In this document: positions 10,933-24,900 of the stretch, one piece after another
Position numbering within the stretch: position 1 is the first letter of the stretch
How the letters are laid out: each line of letters begins with the position of its first letter
Assembly: GCA_002633005.1 (NCBI GenBank)
Contig: NMRA01000413.1
Location: 210,790 to 274,789 of the forward strand
Source of the DNA: Phoronis australis
Lineage: Eukaryota; Phoronida; Phoronidae
Length of the DNA stretch: 64,000 nt
Direction of reading: 5' to 3'
The notes under the pieces: model-generated
The model's input: the letters and a program-made list of their open reading frames with translations, nothing else
Database searches by the model: none
Told to the model about the DNA's origin: nothing
Made by a program: the position numbers and the translations under genes

Positions 10933-12344
10933 TTCCAGATTAAATCTTTACCATACAACCGTGAGTTCCTTTACATTTCTTTGCTGTTGATCTCTCAATG
11001 TTAAATTCTTCTACTTCGTGTCAACACTGAGAAATAGTTATCTATTTAAGACCGACCGCATGGGTAGCGGCCATGAGTCTTTATTCTTCTACCGCTGCTT
11101 GTTAGGTCTTTCTTAGTTCGAGCGATTATCTTGTAAATAAAATTACACTTTAATGCAAGTCACAACTCGAAAGCGAACCGGGTGTGTCCGCCAATATTTC
11201 GGTGAATACCTATTATCACACGTCACCAATTTTGTTGTAAGTCACCGATCCGAGTCAAAGTTAGGCTTTGAAGTTAACTGAAATCTTGGCGGCGACCTAG
11301 CTCATCCGCTGTTCCATTGGTATAGGCTCCGTGGTGGTCGACGCGCACGGAATGAAAATTTTAAGGACCATATCCTTCTGACAGTATGAGAGAAAACACG
11401 CGAAGATTCGAAGCAAATTGGAGGAGGCCAACTCCAATTTTTGAAAGAAAAATGCTTCCTTATGTCCCAAAAACTGCATGTTGTTATTTATAATTTAATT
11501 TGATGCATAATCACCTACCTCAATTATGTTTGACTGCTCAGTGGATTTTGCTGAGCTCACGAAATATATAAAAATACGGTTAAGCTGGTAAAGTATATTA
11601 AAATGCCCATATGCTGAGCGAGTAATTTCACACAGCCAGGGTTATGGCCGACTGAATACGAGTCACATGTCAGAGTAAGAAAGAAAGAGATCAAAACACT
11701 GAGACTACAGCGTACGCATACTGAAAATACAAGGTAACTGTAAATCAGGTAAAACGAGACTACAGGCCTACGTGTACGTTGGGCATAAGCACAAAATAAA
11801 GAAAAACTTACACTTACACAAGCTCGATACGAAGCAGGCGACGGTATCATCGCCATCCCATCTTGTACCTCCCATTTGCAAACATAAATAAGAATGCAGA
11901 GTCTTAGCAAACATCTTCTGATCTAATGAAATGATTTCTTGATATGAGAAAAACTAACATTGCAATACCGTTTCTTTAAGCTGATTATCAGGAAGACTCG
12001 CAAATGGTTCTCAAGGGGTCTCCATGCATTTTATGCATTTTCAAACATTCATGCCACTTTCCAAAGGTAATAACTGACCAAAAATAAGAGTGTCACCTCA
12101 AACAATTTAGCTGAGACAGTGTAACTGAATACTTGCATATATAAATCATCAAACTAAAGCATAATCACTAATAACGTTACTCTCGCGGCGACAGGCAAAT
12201 GAACTAACGACAACGGGGGATATAGTAAATATATAGATATTGTATATATAATTGTCCAAATACCGTGCAAAAAAGGCGAAACGCCGCTCATGGGATGTAT
12301 GACATAACAGTCGGCTGTAAACAGTAATTGCGCACTACAGATAT
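10933..12344. other. no gene seen
   Basis: The 117-codon minus frame at 11557-11910 is S/L/C-rich with no motif and is treated as chance. A short TATATA-rich patch lies at 12225-12255. Confidence 0.45.
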
Positions 12345-12425
12345 CGGGTCCTCAGTAGTAAGAGCACTAGATCGGAAAAATCTAGAGACCTGTGGTTCGA
12401 TTCCCAGTTGGGGTTCCTGATTTTT
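12345..12425 (+). ncRNA. tRNA-like (SINE head) sequence
   Basis: CCTCAGTAGTAAGAGCACTA resembles a tRNA D-arm. CTAGAT and ATCTAG form a six-pair anticodon-type stem around a seven-base loop, and GTTCGATTC (12395-12403) is a perfect B-box. TTTTT follows at 12421. The acceptor ends do not pair and the A-box is imperfect, so it is a tRNA-derived repeat. It sits just past the TRPC terminal exon. Confidence 0.5.
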
Positions 12426-12430
12426 CTGTG

Positions 12431-12436
12431 TTTATT
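12431..12436 (-). promoter_or_regulatory. possible polyadenylation signal of the TRPC gene
   Basis: AATAAA on the minus strand about 230 bp beyond the TRPC stop codon. It lies next to a tRNA-like repeat, so it may belong to that repeat instead. It was picked by position only. Confidence 0.35.
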
Positions 12437-12664
12437 TGATATACAACGGGGAATGGTTTTCTTGAAACAACACACTTGAGATCGAAGAGGCCACGCCAAG
12501 GTTTTGAAAATATATAATAAATACCTTCTCTAGATGTTTGTAGTTGGAAAAGCGACCATTTACTAGAGTTTGATATCCAAAAGTATAGGGAACTAGATCG
12601 CAAAATACCGGCAGACACCCATTTTAAAGAGACTTTGTTAGAAGCTGGTCGCGAAAAGGTAGAT

Positions 12665-12945
12665 TTAAGCGGCATGAGTACTGTCTACCTCATCTACAGT
12701 ACTACCCTCTCCATCATCAGCACCTCTGCACTTCAGCTCATCAATCAACGCGGAAGTACACGTATCTGAGAAACGCCCATACTTGAAGTACTTGAGTAGA
12801 ATCTCGCGGAGCCAGTCACGCTGCCTGGGTTCCACCACTCCTTCGTCTGCCAGGGATGGGGTTCTGCCAATGTTATCAGCTGCATCAGTCAAAGTCGGCG
12901 ACGTGTCAGATTCGTCAACGACAGAGTCGGTGACTGCATGGCTGA
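12665..12945 (-). CDS. TRPC terminal exon with stop codon
   Basis: 281 bp after acceptor TTTTGTTCACAG, entered in phase 1 (codon GTC across the junction), ending TAA at 12667-12665. It encodes an acidic, threonine- and serine-rich tail (SHAVTDSVVDESDTSPTLTD), then RDWLREILLKYFKYGRFSDT and a closing acidic segment ending STHAA. No known C-terminal domain was recognised. A minus-strand AATAAA (12436-12431) lies about 230 bp past the stop and could serve for polyadenylation. Confidence 0.8.
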
Positions 12946-15900
12946 CTGTGAACAAAATGCAAGAAACGAGTGTAGCGATCAGACATCACAAAGGCGTACG
13001 TATTTTCAATGGGCACAGTTAAACGTTTGCTGATTGGTAATGTTAGCCTACATCACAATGGTGAACCGCTTGCTTAACAATGTGTTACAACTGTTGTAGT
13101 CTACCCCATCTCTGAAATAAGCAAATGACAAACAAAGATCAGTTTTGGAGGATGCTTCTCAAAGCCAAACTACCTGACAGGAGAGTGAGAAATTAATGAG
13201 TATTGGTCTAATTCCGCCCTTCCCCGTAAAAGTTTGTTCGGTTCCTCGCCAATTCCTCCCACCAACAGTTATAAAGCTGCATTATTATATAATCTATAAA
13301 TAGAATAACCCGATCATTGGAAAACATAGTTCGTGGTTTCCATAAGTGTTCATCACTGAAGTAAACCACCGAGCAATGTTCAAAATCACCAAAAGCGTGA
13401 AAATTGAAAAGGCCATTGACTCACATTGTCATACATTACATATATTAGAATGGCATGCACTTTTGTCATGACTAATGGGAATACCTACAAAGGATTTACC
13501 ATACAAGTTGACACGTAGACAAAGCCGGAATCTGCGTACGAATACATTGGGTACAAGTATTGTAAAAACAAGAGGGGATATACTGTGTTTGGCAGAAAAA
13601 ATACTGAAGGAGGAAAGTCAAGTCCTTGGCATGTGATACAGCTGTAATTCAAGAGCCACATATATTTCCAATGTTACCTTGGTTAATACTGTTCACAATA
13701 ACCTGACCACCCAGAAATGACTTGGTATACTTTCGCTTCAACTTGGTCATTAACTTCACATATCCTTTGAACCATTCATCCTCTTCTCTGGACTCATGCG
13801 GTCTCTAAAATGAAAGATTTCATACCAATTGGTGAAGCACCCTGTAGAGCCATCACCAAACACTTTCCATTAGCATTCATTAACTTAATGTTTTTAAAAT
13901 AATGAACTAATGTAAGAACCCTGACCTGTTGCACACAAAAATAATTGTCCTATTATCAGTTACCTGTTATCCAAAGGCTGGCCAACGCAATGTATTTAAC
14001 AGAAAATCCACATTTTGGTATATTTTGTGTTGAAGTGCTGGCAATGATTTGCCATAATGTGGCCAAAAATTAGTCAAGCAGACCAAGTTAACTCTTCGTT
14101 GAAATCCTATGAAATGTGATTTTTGACCTGTTTATAATTTGCCATTAATTGAGTCACATGACCATGCACTTTTCAGTCAAATTTCGCAAAAAGGTACACT
14201 GATAGCTCAACAACAGTACCAAATTTTCTGTGTCAATGTTCAGCACGAAATCTACTAACGCTGTTTCAGTGTTTTGAAGATAAACACATAATGCATAGTC
14301 TCAGAAAGTTTCACTTGAGCCTGACCAGCCATTTCTTGGACATGGTGTTCGGAAGTTAGCCAAAGAATGACATTTTTCTAGGATTGGACAAAGTCCACTG
14401 TATCTAGTAGGTTGTAGATACTGAGAACGAGTTATCTTGCTCTACTGATCTGATTCACCAATCAGTCTATTGCAACTACCTTTTCAAGGGGAAACAACTT
14501 TCAAAAATATATCCAACTGATATAAGTACTGATGTACATGTAGTTTTATTGTTTTAGAAATGAAACAAGTCTCAATACATACATAACCGTTCCGGTTAAG
14601 ACAAGTCTTGAGTAGCATGACGCCCTTGATGGGATGAGGGATGATATTAAAAGGCGGCGGAAGCGTCTGTTCGTCTCGAATATAGTCCAGCCATAGGCCT
14701 GTACGAGCATACTTCCATTCTGTGTCTTTCATTTCCTGTAAAAAAGACCAGGGTAGACGAGCAAAGCTGCACAAAATGGGAACACTCGTCAAATTGGGCT
14801 GTGGGAAGAACGGGTCATTCTTTTATCAATTGATTGCTGGGATATGCGCTCCAAGTGACCACCACTCATGGATTCCACACTCAGTAGGGATATACATGTA
14901 CATGTATTTTTCACTAGCACAACCTTTGGGTCGCCGAGCCTTGTCCAGTAACGCTAACTCAAGTATCGACAATATCAGTACGCGATAATGGTCGATAACC
15001 TGGGAATATAAATGATTGGTTCCCGTCTATTTGATGAACCAGATTAGTATTTCAATCGTATAAAACATACATCCCCCTTCCGCGTCGTACGCCTATGTGT
15101 ATGCGCCAGCTGAAGTCCAGTTGAAACGCATTTTGTATTGTAACCGATCAAGTTAAAGGCAATTTTGGTGCAGACAGAGAGGATGTTTGGCAAGTTACCA
15201 TATCCCTGCCCGGCCGGTGAAAACGCTCAAAACCTATGATCGTTGTTCACATCGGGCGATTAACCCGGGCATGCGTAGTGGAGTCCGTGCAATAAATTCA
15301 TGGCGCCAAGACCGTAATGACACTTGCATCGCCACTCTGGCTACATGAAGGCGCTGCGAAAGAACATATGATAACTTGTGGATGCAGCCAACTGTCTCAC
15401 GATGCATTCAAGAAACGCCATCGGCGCCACTGAAAATCTCCCGAATACATCATTTGACATCGTTTGTATATCCACCGGTGCCTCCAGATAGTTTATTGTT
15501 GTATCATTCGTGATTCTTTGTTTTGTGGAAAATTGTACAAGCTGTATATGCGTACGAATCAACAGTAGTTAAAGCAGTGAAAATGCCGGTTACAACCCAG
15601 TTGGTTTGCAACACTCAGTTCACTCAGAGCGTAACCATGAATGATAACCAGTAACCTACAGGTTGAAATTTGACTAGGGTAAAGCTTCTTCACCTGGGCG
15701 TGGTTGACTAAAAGTTATATACGGGACGTCGCGTTATTGTTCGTCGTGTTGTTATTGCATGCGCGCACCCAGGGAAGGGAGGGGGGGTGCCATCGGGGGG
15801 CTCGAAGAACCCCCCCCCCCCCCATCTCCCAAGAAATACCAATATTCGGTGATGCACATTTCATAGCTCTGAACGTACCCCGTGAATCTTAGCAAAAGGC

Positions 15901-18900
15901 AACCATACCATTTTTAGACTGAGTACGCCCATATATTGTTGAACTATATACTTGACGTCATGGAACAGTCAAACTTTCCAGCCTTTTAAACAATCTGATT
16001 GAAACACAAGCACAAGCGAGATTAACACCGGCCATCCTCGTCTAAAATCCGTCAATGACCTCGTGAACTGGGGTCACTTACATTGGTGGCTTCGTATAAT
16101 GTTGACAGCATGGCAATCCAGATGTTCAGTAAAATGATGACGATCAACACGTGGAAAGTTCCAAACATGAACGAGCCCATATGCTTAACAATATTCTGCT
16201 TGACGTTCAGATTAACTGAGTTATGGTCAGTCATGCCAAACACGGCCCAGAACAAGTTACAAGTTGATTCTGTAAACCTGCAGGCAAAAATCAGACTTAG
16301 TCAAGCAAAGTACTCAATTGAAAAGACGGTCTTCAACAACTCTTACATGGAGTAAAATACAATCTAAAAGTGACGTCAATTCTAAATATGAGGAAATACG
16401 TGAAATAAAATACGACAACTATTAATTACATGTAAGCAATTAAAAGTATTGAAAATTTTCATATGTCGACTTATGTTGACTAAGTCGTCAAAGCGTCACA
16501 GCGGCTTTAGGACTTGAAAGTAACCCAGTTTAAAATTCTCAAAAGGTCGAAATTCCTGGCCACCATAACTCCCACTATCTGTCTTATGTCCACGAGTAAT
16601 TTGAAAACAGTAAACTCGCACCTTGTTTTTGCAATCATGTTCACTGACATGACTGAGCAAATACAGGAAATACCGACTGTAACGCAACCGTACCTAAATT
16701 GATACAAAATAGGTTGGTTTTTTTTTTGGGTGGCACTCTCCTTTAACTTTGACCGCGCGCGCGATTATTACAAAATGTTTCAACTGAGTCAGGTGAGTTT
16801 GAGGTAAAGGCTAGCAGAGACTGACGAAGCACGTTACCTGGCGCGTGACACTTGCACAATAACATGGGGGGAACTATTAAGTGAAATTTGTCAGATTTGT
16901 GTCCCTTGGACTTTTTGTTCGTCAACAGGCGTGATTTCACGTAATTTCTTCAAAATGGCGCCCTGTGAGAGAAACTCGAGCGAACCGCAAAGTTTTCATG
17001 GATATGTTCAAGTTATTTGTAGACTAAATTGAATCCAGAGTCAGGGTGTGTGCTAATTATAACTCCATGTGCACATATACATGTTTCAATTGATTTTATG
17101 TGCGGTTTTTTGAAATGAGTAACTTTTTATGGGGATATACTGTCGCCCTCGTATGCCTGCGGCATTCAGGCCTAGACCGGGTCGAGTTCCAATTTCAATC
17201 CGTTAGCTTCGCACAACATAACAAGTTCACATTTTCTTCGTCGAGTCACAGTTATTCCACGATCCATCTACCATCACTTAAATCCTGTAAGCGTAAAATT
17301 CACCATAAGAACTCCAGTAATATTTCGTCTGTGTAGCAAAGACTCGGGGCAAAACAAGAACAATTTGGCGGGTTTTGCCCTCCTGCCGGTGACGTCACAT
17401 TGACTAACTGGAAACTCGCAAGTGAGCTATTATATAATAAAAACCTTCGGTTACCTTCAGTGAAAACACAAGGCATTGTGACGAGAGAACTGGTGCCCCC
17501 TCCCCCGTTTACTATTGCAAAGGGATTACTCACTTGGAAAACATTGCATCAGGATAGAACATGTAGAGATTTTGCATTCCAAGCAAAAATGCACAGAATA
17601 CAATCAGAAACAGAGCCATGAAGTACACGGAGTCAAGCAGAACTTTACCTGAAAATAAAAAAAATATTGTTTATAGCTCCTATGAACCACGTTTAGGCTC
17701 CGAGGTCTAGTTTGTGTGTACGATATCGAATGCGAATTGTTTTACATTTTCTGCTCATAAAAACATCCGATCGGTTCTCTAAACCAATCATAAATCTTTG
17801 CCGGTTGACCTGGCTGAGTCGGCTGAATGGATCAAGTGCACTCAATGTTCGCATTGTAGAACTTGCTCACAGCCTCAAGACGACCCGAAGCCATGACTTC
17901 AACAGTCGCCACAAGGAGTGCTGTACAATAGGAGTACTCACTCGTCGTCTTGCCATTCTTCGCAATGGTTATCGGTCGAAAAACTAGCGTCCCAAGCGGC
18001 AAATAAGCAACACCAATTTAGCAGCGGAGTCCTAACCTTGTAAACACTGATATATTCATACTTTAATGACGTTCCACGTGCAATAAAATTGTTGTGTGAT
18101 TGAAAATGGGTAAATTACGTAAACTAACACCCACTTGTAATTGAATGAGAATGAAAATGTTTGTTTTAATCAATATTAAAGTGTTTTTGCTTTCATTCTC
18201 TTGAAGCTCCCTTCAAAAGCCATCGTTGTTCTGTTACAAGTTTGAATTTTTAATAAGGCAAATTACAGTTCCTAATTACATTTCATACCCCCATGGACTA
18301 CATTACTTTAGTGATTTCTCTTGGAGTTCAGGAGGCAGTTGTCCCCAGGTGCCAGGAAAAGGGGTACATGGGAGGATTGTAAATTAGGTTAATATCAGGT
18401 GGACGTCAAATGGGTGTCGACCCACTCCCACGGCGTACATAGGAGAAAGGTTAAACAGGTAAAACCAGGCGGGTGCCAAATAGGTGTTGACCGCCTCCCA
18501 GGGGAGTGCATGGGAGGAGTGCAAAACAGGTAAAAACCAAGGGTGTGCCACATGGATCTTGAGCCCCTCCCATTGGTTGCCAGATCCCTCTGACCACTGA
18601 CAACATGTGCTGATTGAGGTGGTGATAATATTTGCCCCCTTGCCCACCAGAGGACATTTTGTAATGACCCGTGTTCATGCCTTTGTGATTATGTCAGTAC
18701 CATCCTGGGTATTTTCCAACATTTCATTACATGTTTCTCTCAGCTCACTGATGGTTTCATCCTCACCCACCAATTTCACATGTGTTTCCTATTCAATGCG
18801 TCAGGCTACTAGCAATGCAGGCAATTGTTTTGTGCAGTGGGAGTTACACAAGCAAAAAGGGAATTCATCACTACCACAACATTGTAATCCATTCTGATGC

Positions 18901-21900
18901 ACTCTCACATATAATTTTAGAACATTCTTTTATTTCTTAGTGACATGTCTTAGGGACATGGGTAAACTCCCCACCAATAGATACATGTACAAGTCAGTTG
19001 GTAGTCTGTAGAATAACTCACAACTTACAAAAGGTATTAACGGTGAATACATCATCACTCATTACCAGTCAAATTTGCAAAATGTCATGACAAAATATTT
19101 TGAGATGTATTGACCAGCAATGAAAATATTCACTACCTACACAACTTCATTCAAAACTGAATTAAAAAGACTTGGATGGCAAGACCAAAATTTAATTCCA
19201 TATACCTGCTGTTCCTCTTATCAATAACAGTAAATACTTCAGGTAAAATACAGCCTGACCATGAGATTATATCTGTTACCTAGGCACAACTGGGGCTTGT
19301 ATTTATCACAATCTCCAAAAACGTACAAAATAGGCAACACTTATACTGTACCAAGACCAACAAGAAAATCTGTCCAACCTTCTCATTCTCTATTAGTTCA
19401 CTAGTAAATAACAGCTGTTTTCGCTAAAGAAATGCCTGATAAATAACGCTGAAAATTTAATCACAGAGCTGCTTGTGACCAAGAAGCAAACTGATTGTGA
19501 ATCCTTAGTCCAGTAAAGGTGGGACAAACCAACATGACCTCTGTAAATAAAGCTGTTCTGTAATCAATGCAGAGAACACAAGAGCAGAGAAAACGTATTC
19601 CAATCTCTACGCATGGGAGAGTACAAAAATCACACAAACACTCCTCAATACGAGTAAAAATAACAAAACGTCCAGTTTACACTTTCATCTAAATTGAGAA
19701 AATGGGAATTTGTTCTCTATAAAAAATGTTAATTTTTATATAAAAATCTGTTTTATAATTTGTTTCAAAAAATCTAGCTTGGGTTTGATCAAAATTTCAG
19801 CCCACCATTCAGACTCTGAAAGACCCATCAGTTTCACTTTGGCTCTCTTCAAATGACAGCATAAACGTTCATAAAATGTTTCACTCTGATCAACTTTGGT
19901 AAAGTTTTGAGAAACAGGTTATGACCAATTGTCCTTTCTAGACGTGATGTGCCAGTAAAGTACTTGCTTTGTAAGACAATAATCAGACATGCAAATAAGT
20001 CTATTCCAGAGCTGTATTATCGAAATTACAAGAGAACTTTTTAACAACTTCATTTTGGTGGATTTGGGACATCAAATATTGTTGGCACTGCATTCAATAC
20101 CAGCTTGTTCTTCAAACCAGCATTCATGAACATGGACTCCTGGAAGTGACGAGAGCACAACTTGCAATTCTTGGACAAAAAGGAAGCATCTTTATTCATA
20201 TGGTCGGCTCCCAGCGCTAGCTTGCGCCTAACAGAAATCATTGAGTGACTCAGGAACAGACCTCATGCTCACCAGGCTCATAGAAGACTGGTAGCCTACA
20301 CTAAACATCACTACAGTAGTTCTGTCGTACTGTGACTGTGATAGAGACAAAACCGTTTTGGTGTCAACTAAAAAAACTAGGATTCAAATGTCAATCCAGG
20401 AAAATTTTTAGAGTTGCACTCCGCATCATTGCCGCATGTTGCTTAACTTGGGCCAACTGGTACATTAAAATTATGTCGACCTTTTCACCGAGACTCACAG
20501 ATGCTCTAGCTTGACCCATAGCCATGGGTATGTTTTTTCCAAAATTACCCATGCGATTGTTCGGGTGACTTAGATGTTGACATTTTGATTTGGACTGCAA
20601 AAATCCAAAAACGCTGACTATCACATCGTTAATCATCGTCCTTCTGCCGGCAGCCCGGCTGTGGAGTAGCCTACACAGACGACAGTGGCATCGGGACTGC
20701 GATCGACTTGTCTTCCAACCGTGAACAAAACACACAAAAAGAAACAATGCATCATATTGTTGAAAAACAAATAATCCTTACCTTACTGGATCCTTGGGAA
20801 ACGTAAAAACGACAGTTCTGGTGTTTTCGTGGATGAATTTGTGCAATTTATTGCGCTGCAAAGGCACCCTCCGCCATTGATCTCGTGTTTCGTACTTAAC
20901 CGTTGCTTATTCTCTACTTGGCGGCGCTAGTAGTAGCGATAACACCGGAATCATAAGTGAACACTTCTATTGTACTACACTCCTTGGTCTCAGTCCGACG
21001 CATTGCCAGTGGAGCTAAAAGCCAATGTGACAAGTGGCCGATGTTTAAGCTTGCAGTTAATGTCACCGGCCTCAATTTCATACTCTACCGAATGACTGGG
21101 AACCAAGGTCTGAAATGGGTGGTTTTGATTCGCAAACAAATGTATATAGAACAAATGTTATCCAGCTCATTGATGAACACAGATATTTCATTTACCAGAC
21201 GAACATATAAGGGCTATGCTGGTGCATCAAAAGTATTGGTATTTTTAAGTGCCAACTGACTAATATCCACGTCTTACCCAAAACGACCCACAGTGTCCCA
21301 ACTCTTTTAAATGCCGGAAGAACGTAGGTGAGGCGCGCAAAACTGCCTAGGCTTGCAAGAGCGAACAAACAGTCGGCCACAATCTCAGGGTCATTGGACG
21401 ACCACTTGCTACGGTCTGAAACAGATTTGACAGTGACGAAAAATCAGTGAAGATTTTACAGCCTACCGTAAATGTTTTACTGGTGTATTGGACCATGGGC
21501 TTTAGAAGAGAGTTAAGCAACCAAGAGCCAGACAACACATACAGGTCATAAGAGCAGGAGAGCAACAAAAGGAAAAGACAAGTGGGACCTGCATATTAGA
21601 TGGCACAACATGTGAGCTGAAATGCAGTTACTATTCCCAGAGAAAATCGTACAAACAAGGCCAGACATAACGATGTGGTCGGCAACAAGGAAAATCTAAT
21701 TATTGTGGAATTTACGGTGCCTTGGCAAGAAGGTTGCTCTGCCAGGTCAACGTGGACCTTGTTACAGACTCTCGGAGTGCGAGGAAAGGACACACGAGTG
21801 GCCATCAGAAATTTAGGTGAGGCAGCAGAGAAGGCTTCTTGTTGGTTGTGGGGTCACCGTGGACAAAAAGCATGATGTCGTTATGGTTCAGGGTTGAAAC

Positions 21901-24900
21901 ACCTTATAACGCTGGTAACTATCTGATGACCTAAAACTCTTGGGGGAGGACAACATTAGGTTTACGGCTGCCGACGGAAAAATAATTAACCATTGGAAAC
22001 AGAGTTGTCGGGTGGAAATATTTGGGCAGTGAGAAGACAGTCATCATCTAAAGATATCTGGCTACATCAGCAGAAAACACCTTCTGCAAATACATAATTT
22101 AATGAGTAACATTTAGCAAAAAATCTAAATCAGCGCACGACGCTTAGCTTAATGCCGAGTCGCATTTGGCGACCTGGCAAACTGGGGCGGCCAAACGAAA
22201 TCTGTGGTAACCAAAACTCTGGAAATCTTAGGTGAAATGAAATCTGAGGTTGTCGATCTGACGTAAAGATCGCCAACCAAAGAAGGTAGTACGGTAGTAA
22301 CGCGCCCTATTCTCTTGCGCGTACCCCTCCAATTCTTCCCATAAATACGTGTATGTACGTTGATTCTCTAACTCAATTCCTCCCGCCGGCAAACGAACAT
22401 AGGATGCAGACTAAAAAAATAACATATATTGCAATTGACTGAATGGACTGCGGTTCCACATATAGCCTTGCTTATGTACATGTAGGTTTTATCCATTTAT
22501 TGACACCCTGAGGGTAGCCATATTTTTGTAGTCTTGAAAATGACAGTGGAGCTGTCGAAACAATTTGACAATTGCAACATAAGTTATTTTCTCTACTCAT
22601 TTATTAATGAGACGGTCGCTTTGGGAGTGATTCAGGAAATATCCCATTCTCATTTTCGTTTGATTTGAATTAGATTATTGCCTGGTTTTGTTGGCGATTT
22701 AAAGTGTACAGTAGTGCCTGATCACCGCGAGTCGTAATTTTCATAGGTAAATCTTTGTTGAAATTTTATAGCTTTTAGAGCAGTAAAACGACTTTTTCAG
22801 GAACCACGCCTTGGATTAATGTTTTAGGTAACCCAAATAAACGAGCCCAGTCAAATCTGCCGTCGAACATGTGATTTTACTGCACCCCGAGACTTCACAC
22901 CAACCGTGAAATACGCCTCAACCATTGTACACGGATTAATTCTACCCACCTAGGGTATATTTCGTGGCGCATTAAATGCCCAAATTTACATATATGAATT
23001 AAAATAACATTCAAATGATTTAGAAGTTATTCAATGTCGTAAAACTGCGACAGTTTTACGAATGTCTGACAGACTGTGCTCAAAACCCCTGAACTGTTAC
23101 AGGCTTTTTTGAAATCAGCATCTCAGAAGGCGGGACTGGTGCAGTCTGGGTAAATGAAGCCTGAATAGCTGAAAGATAACTTTAGAATAATTATTCCAGA
23201 AACACTTTATCAAAAACATGCACAGCACCTACCGGTTTCCAAGTAGTGCCGAATTTCTTCAGGGATTGATTGACTTTGATTCTGAGTTTGGAAATTCAAG
23301 GCATGACGTGTTTTACACAGGGCCACGGTACGACATGCATAGGAGGCCAAGTAAATAATGACTGTAAGCATGTCCAGCCAGTTGATAACACTGCTGAAAT
23401 AGATGGCCCATCCTCTCATGTACAGCTGAGTTATCTCAGCCCAGGCATAGCCTGAAATATGCAACAAATTAGGTACTGATCAGTACATATCATTTAAAGA
23501 GCAATAGATAACAGAAACGGTAATTTTAACTCGTGGTTTAATGATCTAGCACGGACTTCCTAATGGAAAGGCGGACTTTCGGTTAGGAATGAGGGACCCA
23601 GAAAGGACGAAGGACGTGTAAAAAATGGGAAATGTAGATAAAAAGAAGGACCAGCTTGCAATATACGATGGCACGAAAATCTAGGAAATGTAATTGTAAG
23701 AGCCTTAAATGATATTAGCACCATCAAGTTGGTATGATACTGCTGTAGGGGCTACATTCTGTAAAATAGGTCTTGGAGTTGGAAACTCTTGCTCAAACGC
23801 AGCTGTATTGGGTGAGTGTGGAATTTATCCGCTCTATGCAAAGTACGATGTCACATGTGTAAAATATGGCTAAAGTTATTGAAAATGCCACCTACTAGAT
23901 ACATGTACGCTAAAGCGGATTATGACATGTTAGCTGATTTAGATCGGAATGGGAGAAATACTTGGGCATCTTTGGTTAGACAATTGTTATCAAAATACGG
24001 TTTTTATGAAATTTGGTTGAATCAATGCGTCACGTGCGAAGTCTCGTTTTTAAGTATCTTCGCGCAAAGAGACAATGACTGCTATGAGCAAGGTTGGCGA
24101 TCAGAAATTGTGCATAATGCAAAACTTAAATACTACTGTAACTGTTAGGCCCTGTACTGTTTTGAACCATATCTTAAGTTACCGCTACATAATAGCAATG
24201 AGCTATACCAGATGATAATAGTTTTATTCAAGCGTTCACTCGGTTAGGTTGCTCCAACCACTGACTACAAGTGGAGGTGGGTAGACACGCGAAAGTGGAA
24301 TATTATAATAGATTGTGTTTGACTTGCAAGGGATATTGTGAACTTGTAGAGCATGATTACCACTTCCTGTTGATTTGCAAGGGATATTTCGAACTTAATT
24401 AGGTCACGTTTTTTTGAAGGAAGTTCAAAGGAAGCACCCAACTCAAGAATCCTGTATACGTGTGCCAGCTAATCCAGATATATCTGTTGTTATATTTGTG
24501 TATTCTGCCCTTAAAAGAAGAGAACAACTCTTAAATGGGTTGACTGCGTGTGCAAACGTGCCTGTTTAATTTTTGTTCATTGTACTGTGGACAAGAAGCC
24601 TTTAATACAAATGAAGGTATTAATTAATAAATGCTCATCTCGAAAGTTACAAGTTTCAATGGTGTACAAAGTCAGAAACGTTACTTTAACAACCCCGCCC
24701 TTCCTGTTTTTGTACTCCCTTTCCGTTATTGCGTTCTTGGTTTCAATATTTAGACAATGAGGCCTGTCCTTCTCACTTTTAGTGCGTTCTTCAGGTCAAA
24801 AAATCTGTCGTTCCTATTGCCTGCCCGTGTTTCCCCACTTTTGAAAATGAAGGACATTAGGAATTGTTATAAAATCCCCTCGACCCCCACGACCCACAAC

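Larger units (their letters stand above)
17649..21277. other. TRPC intron (S4 exon to S5 exon), repeat-filled
   Basis: 3.6 kb holding the 71-bp tandem repeat and the THAP fragments; 18.6-20.0 kb shows nothing else recognisable. Confidence 0.6.

Noticed and set aside
11557-11910. 117-codon minus-strand frame
   Set aside because: Serine/leucine/cysteine-rich without any motif, splice support or homologous pattern; composition explains it.
12345-12420. A functional tRNA gene
   Set aside because: The B-box and anticodon-type stem are good but the acceptor stem does not pair and the A-box is imperfect.
18384-18678. Two minus-strand frames of 75-87 codons
   Set aside because: They mirror the 71-bp tandem repeat, showing its period as repeated words.
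20391-20747. 118-codon minus-strand frame between the two THAP exons
   Set aside because: It lies in the predicted intron between the THAP halves, starts with a non-AUG codon region, and has no THAP or other motif.
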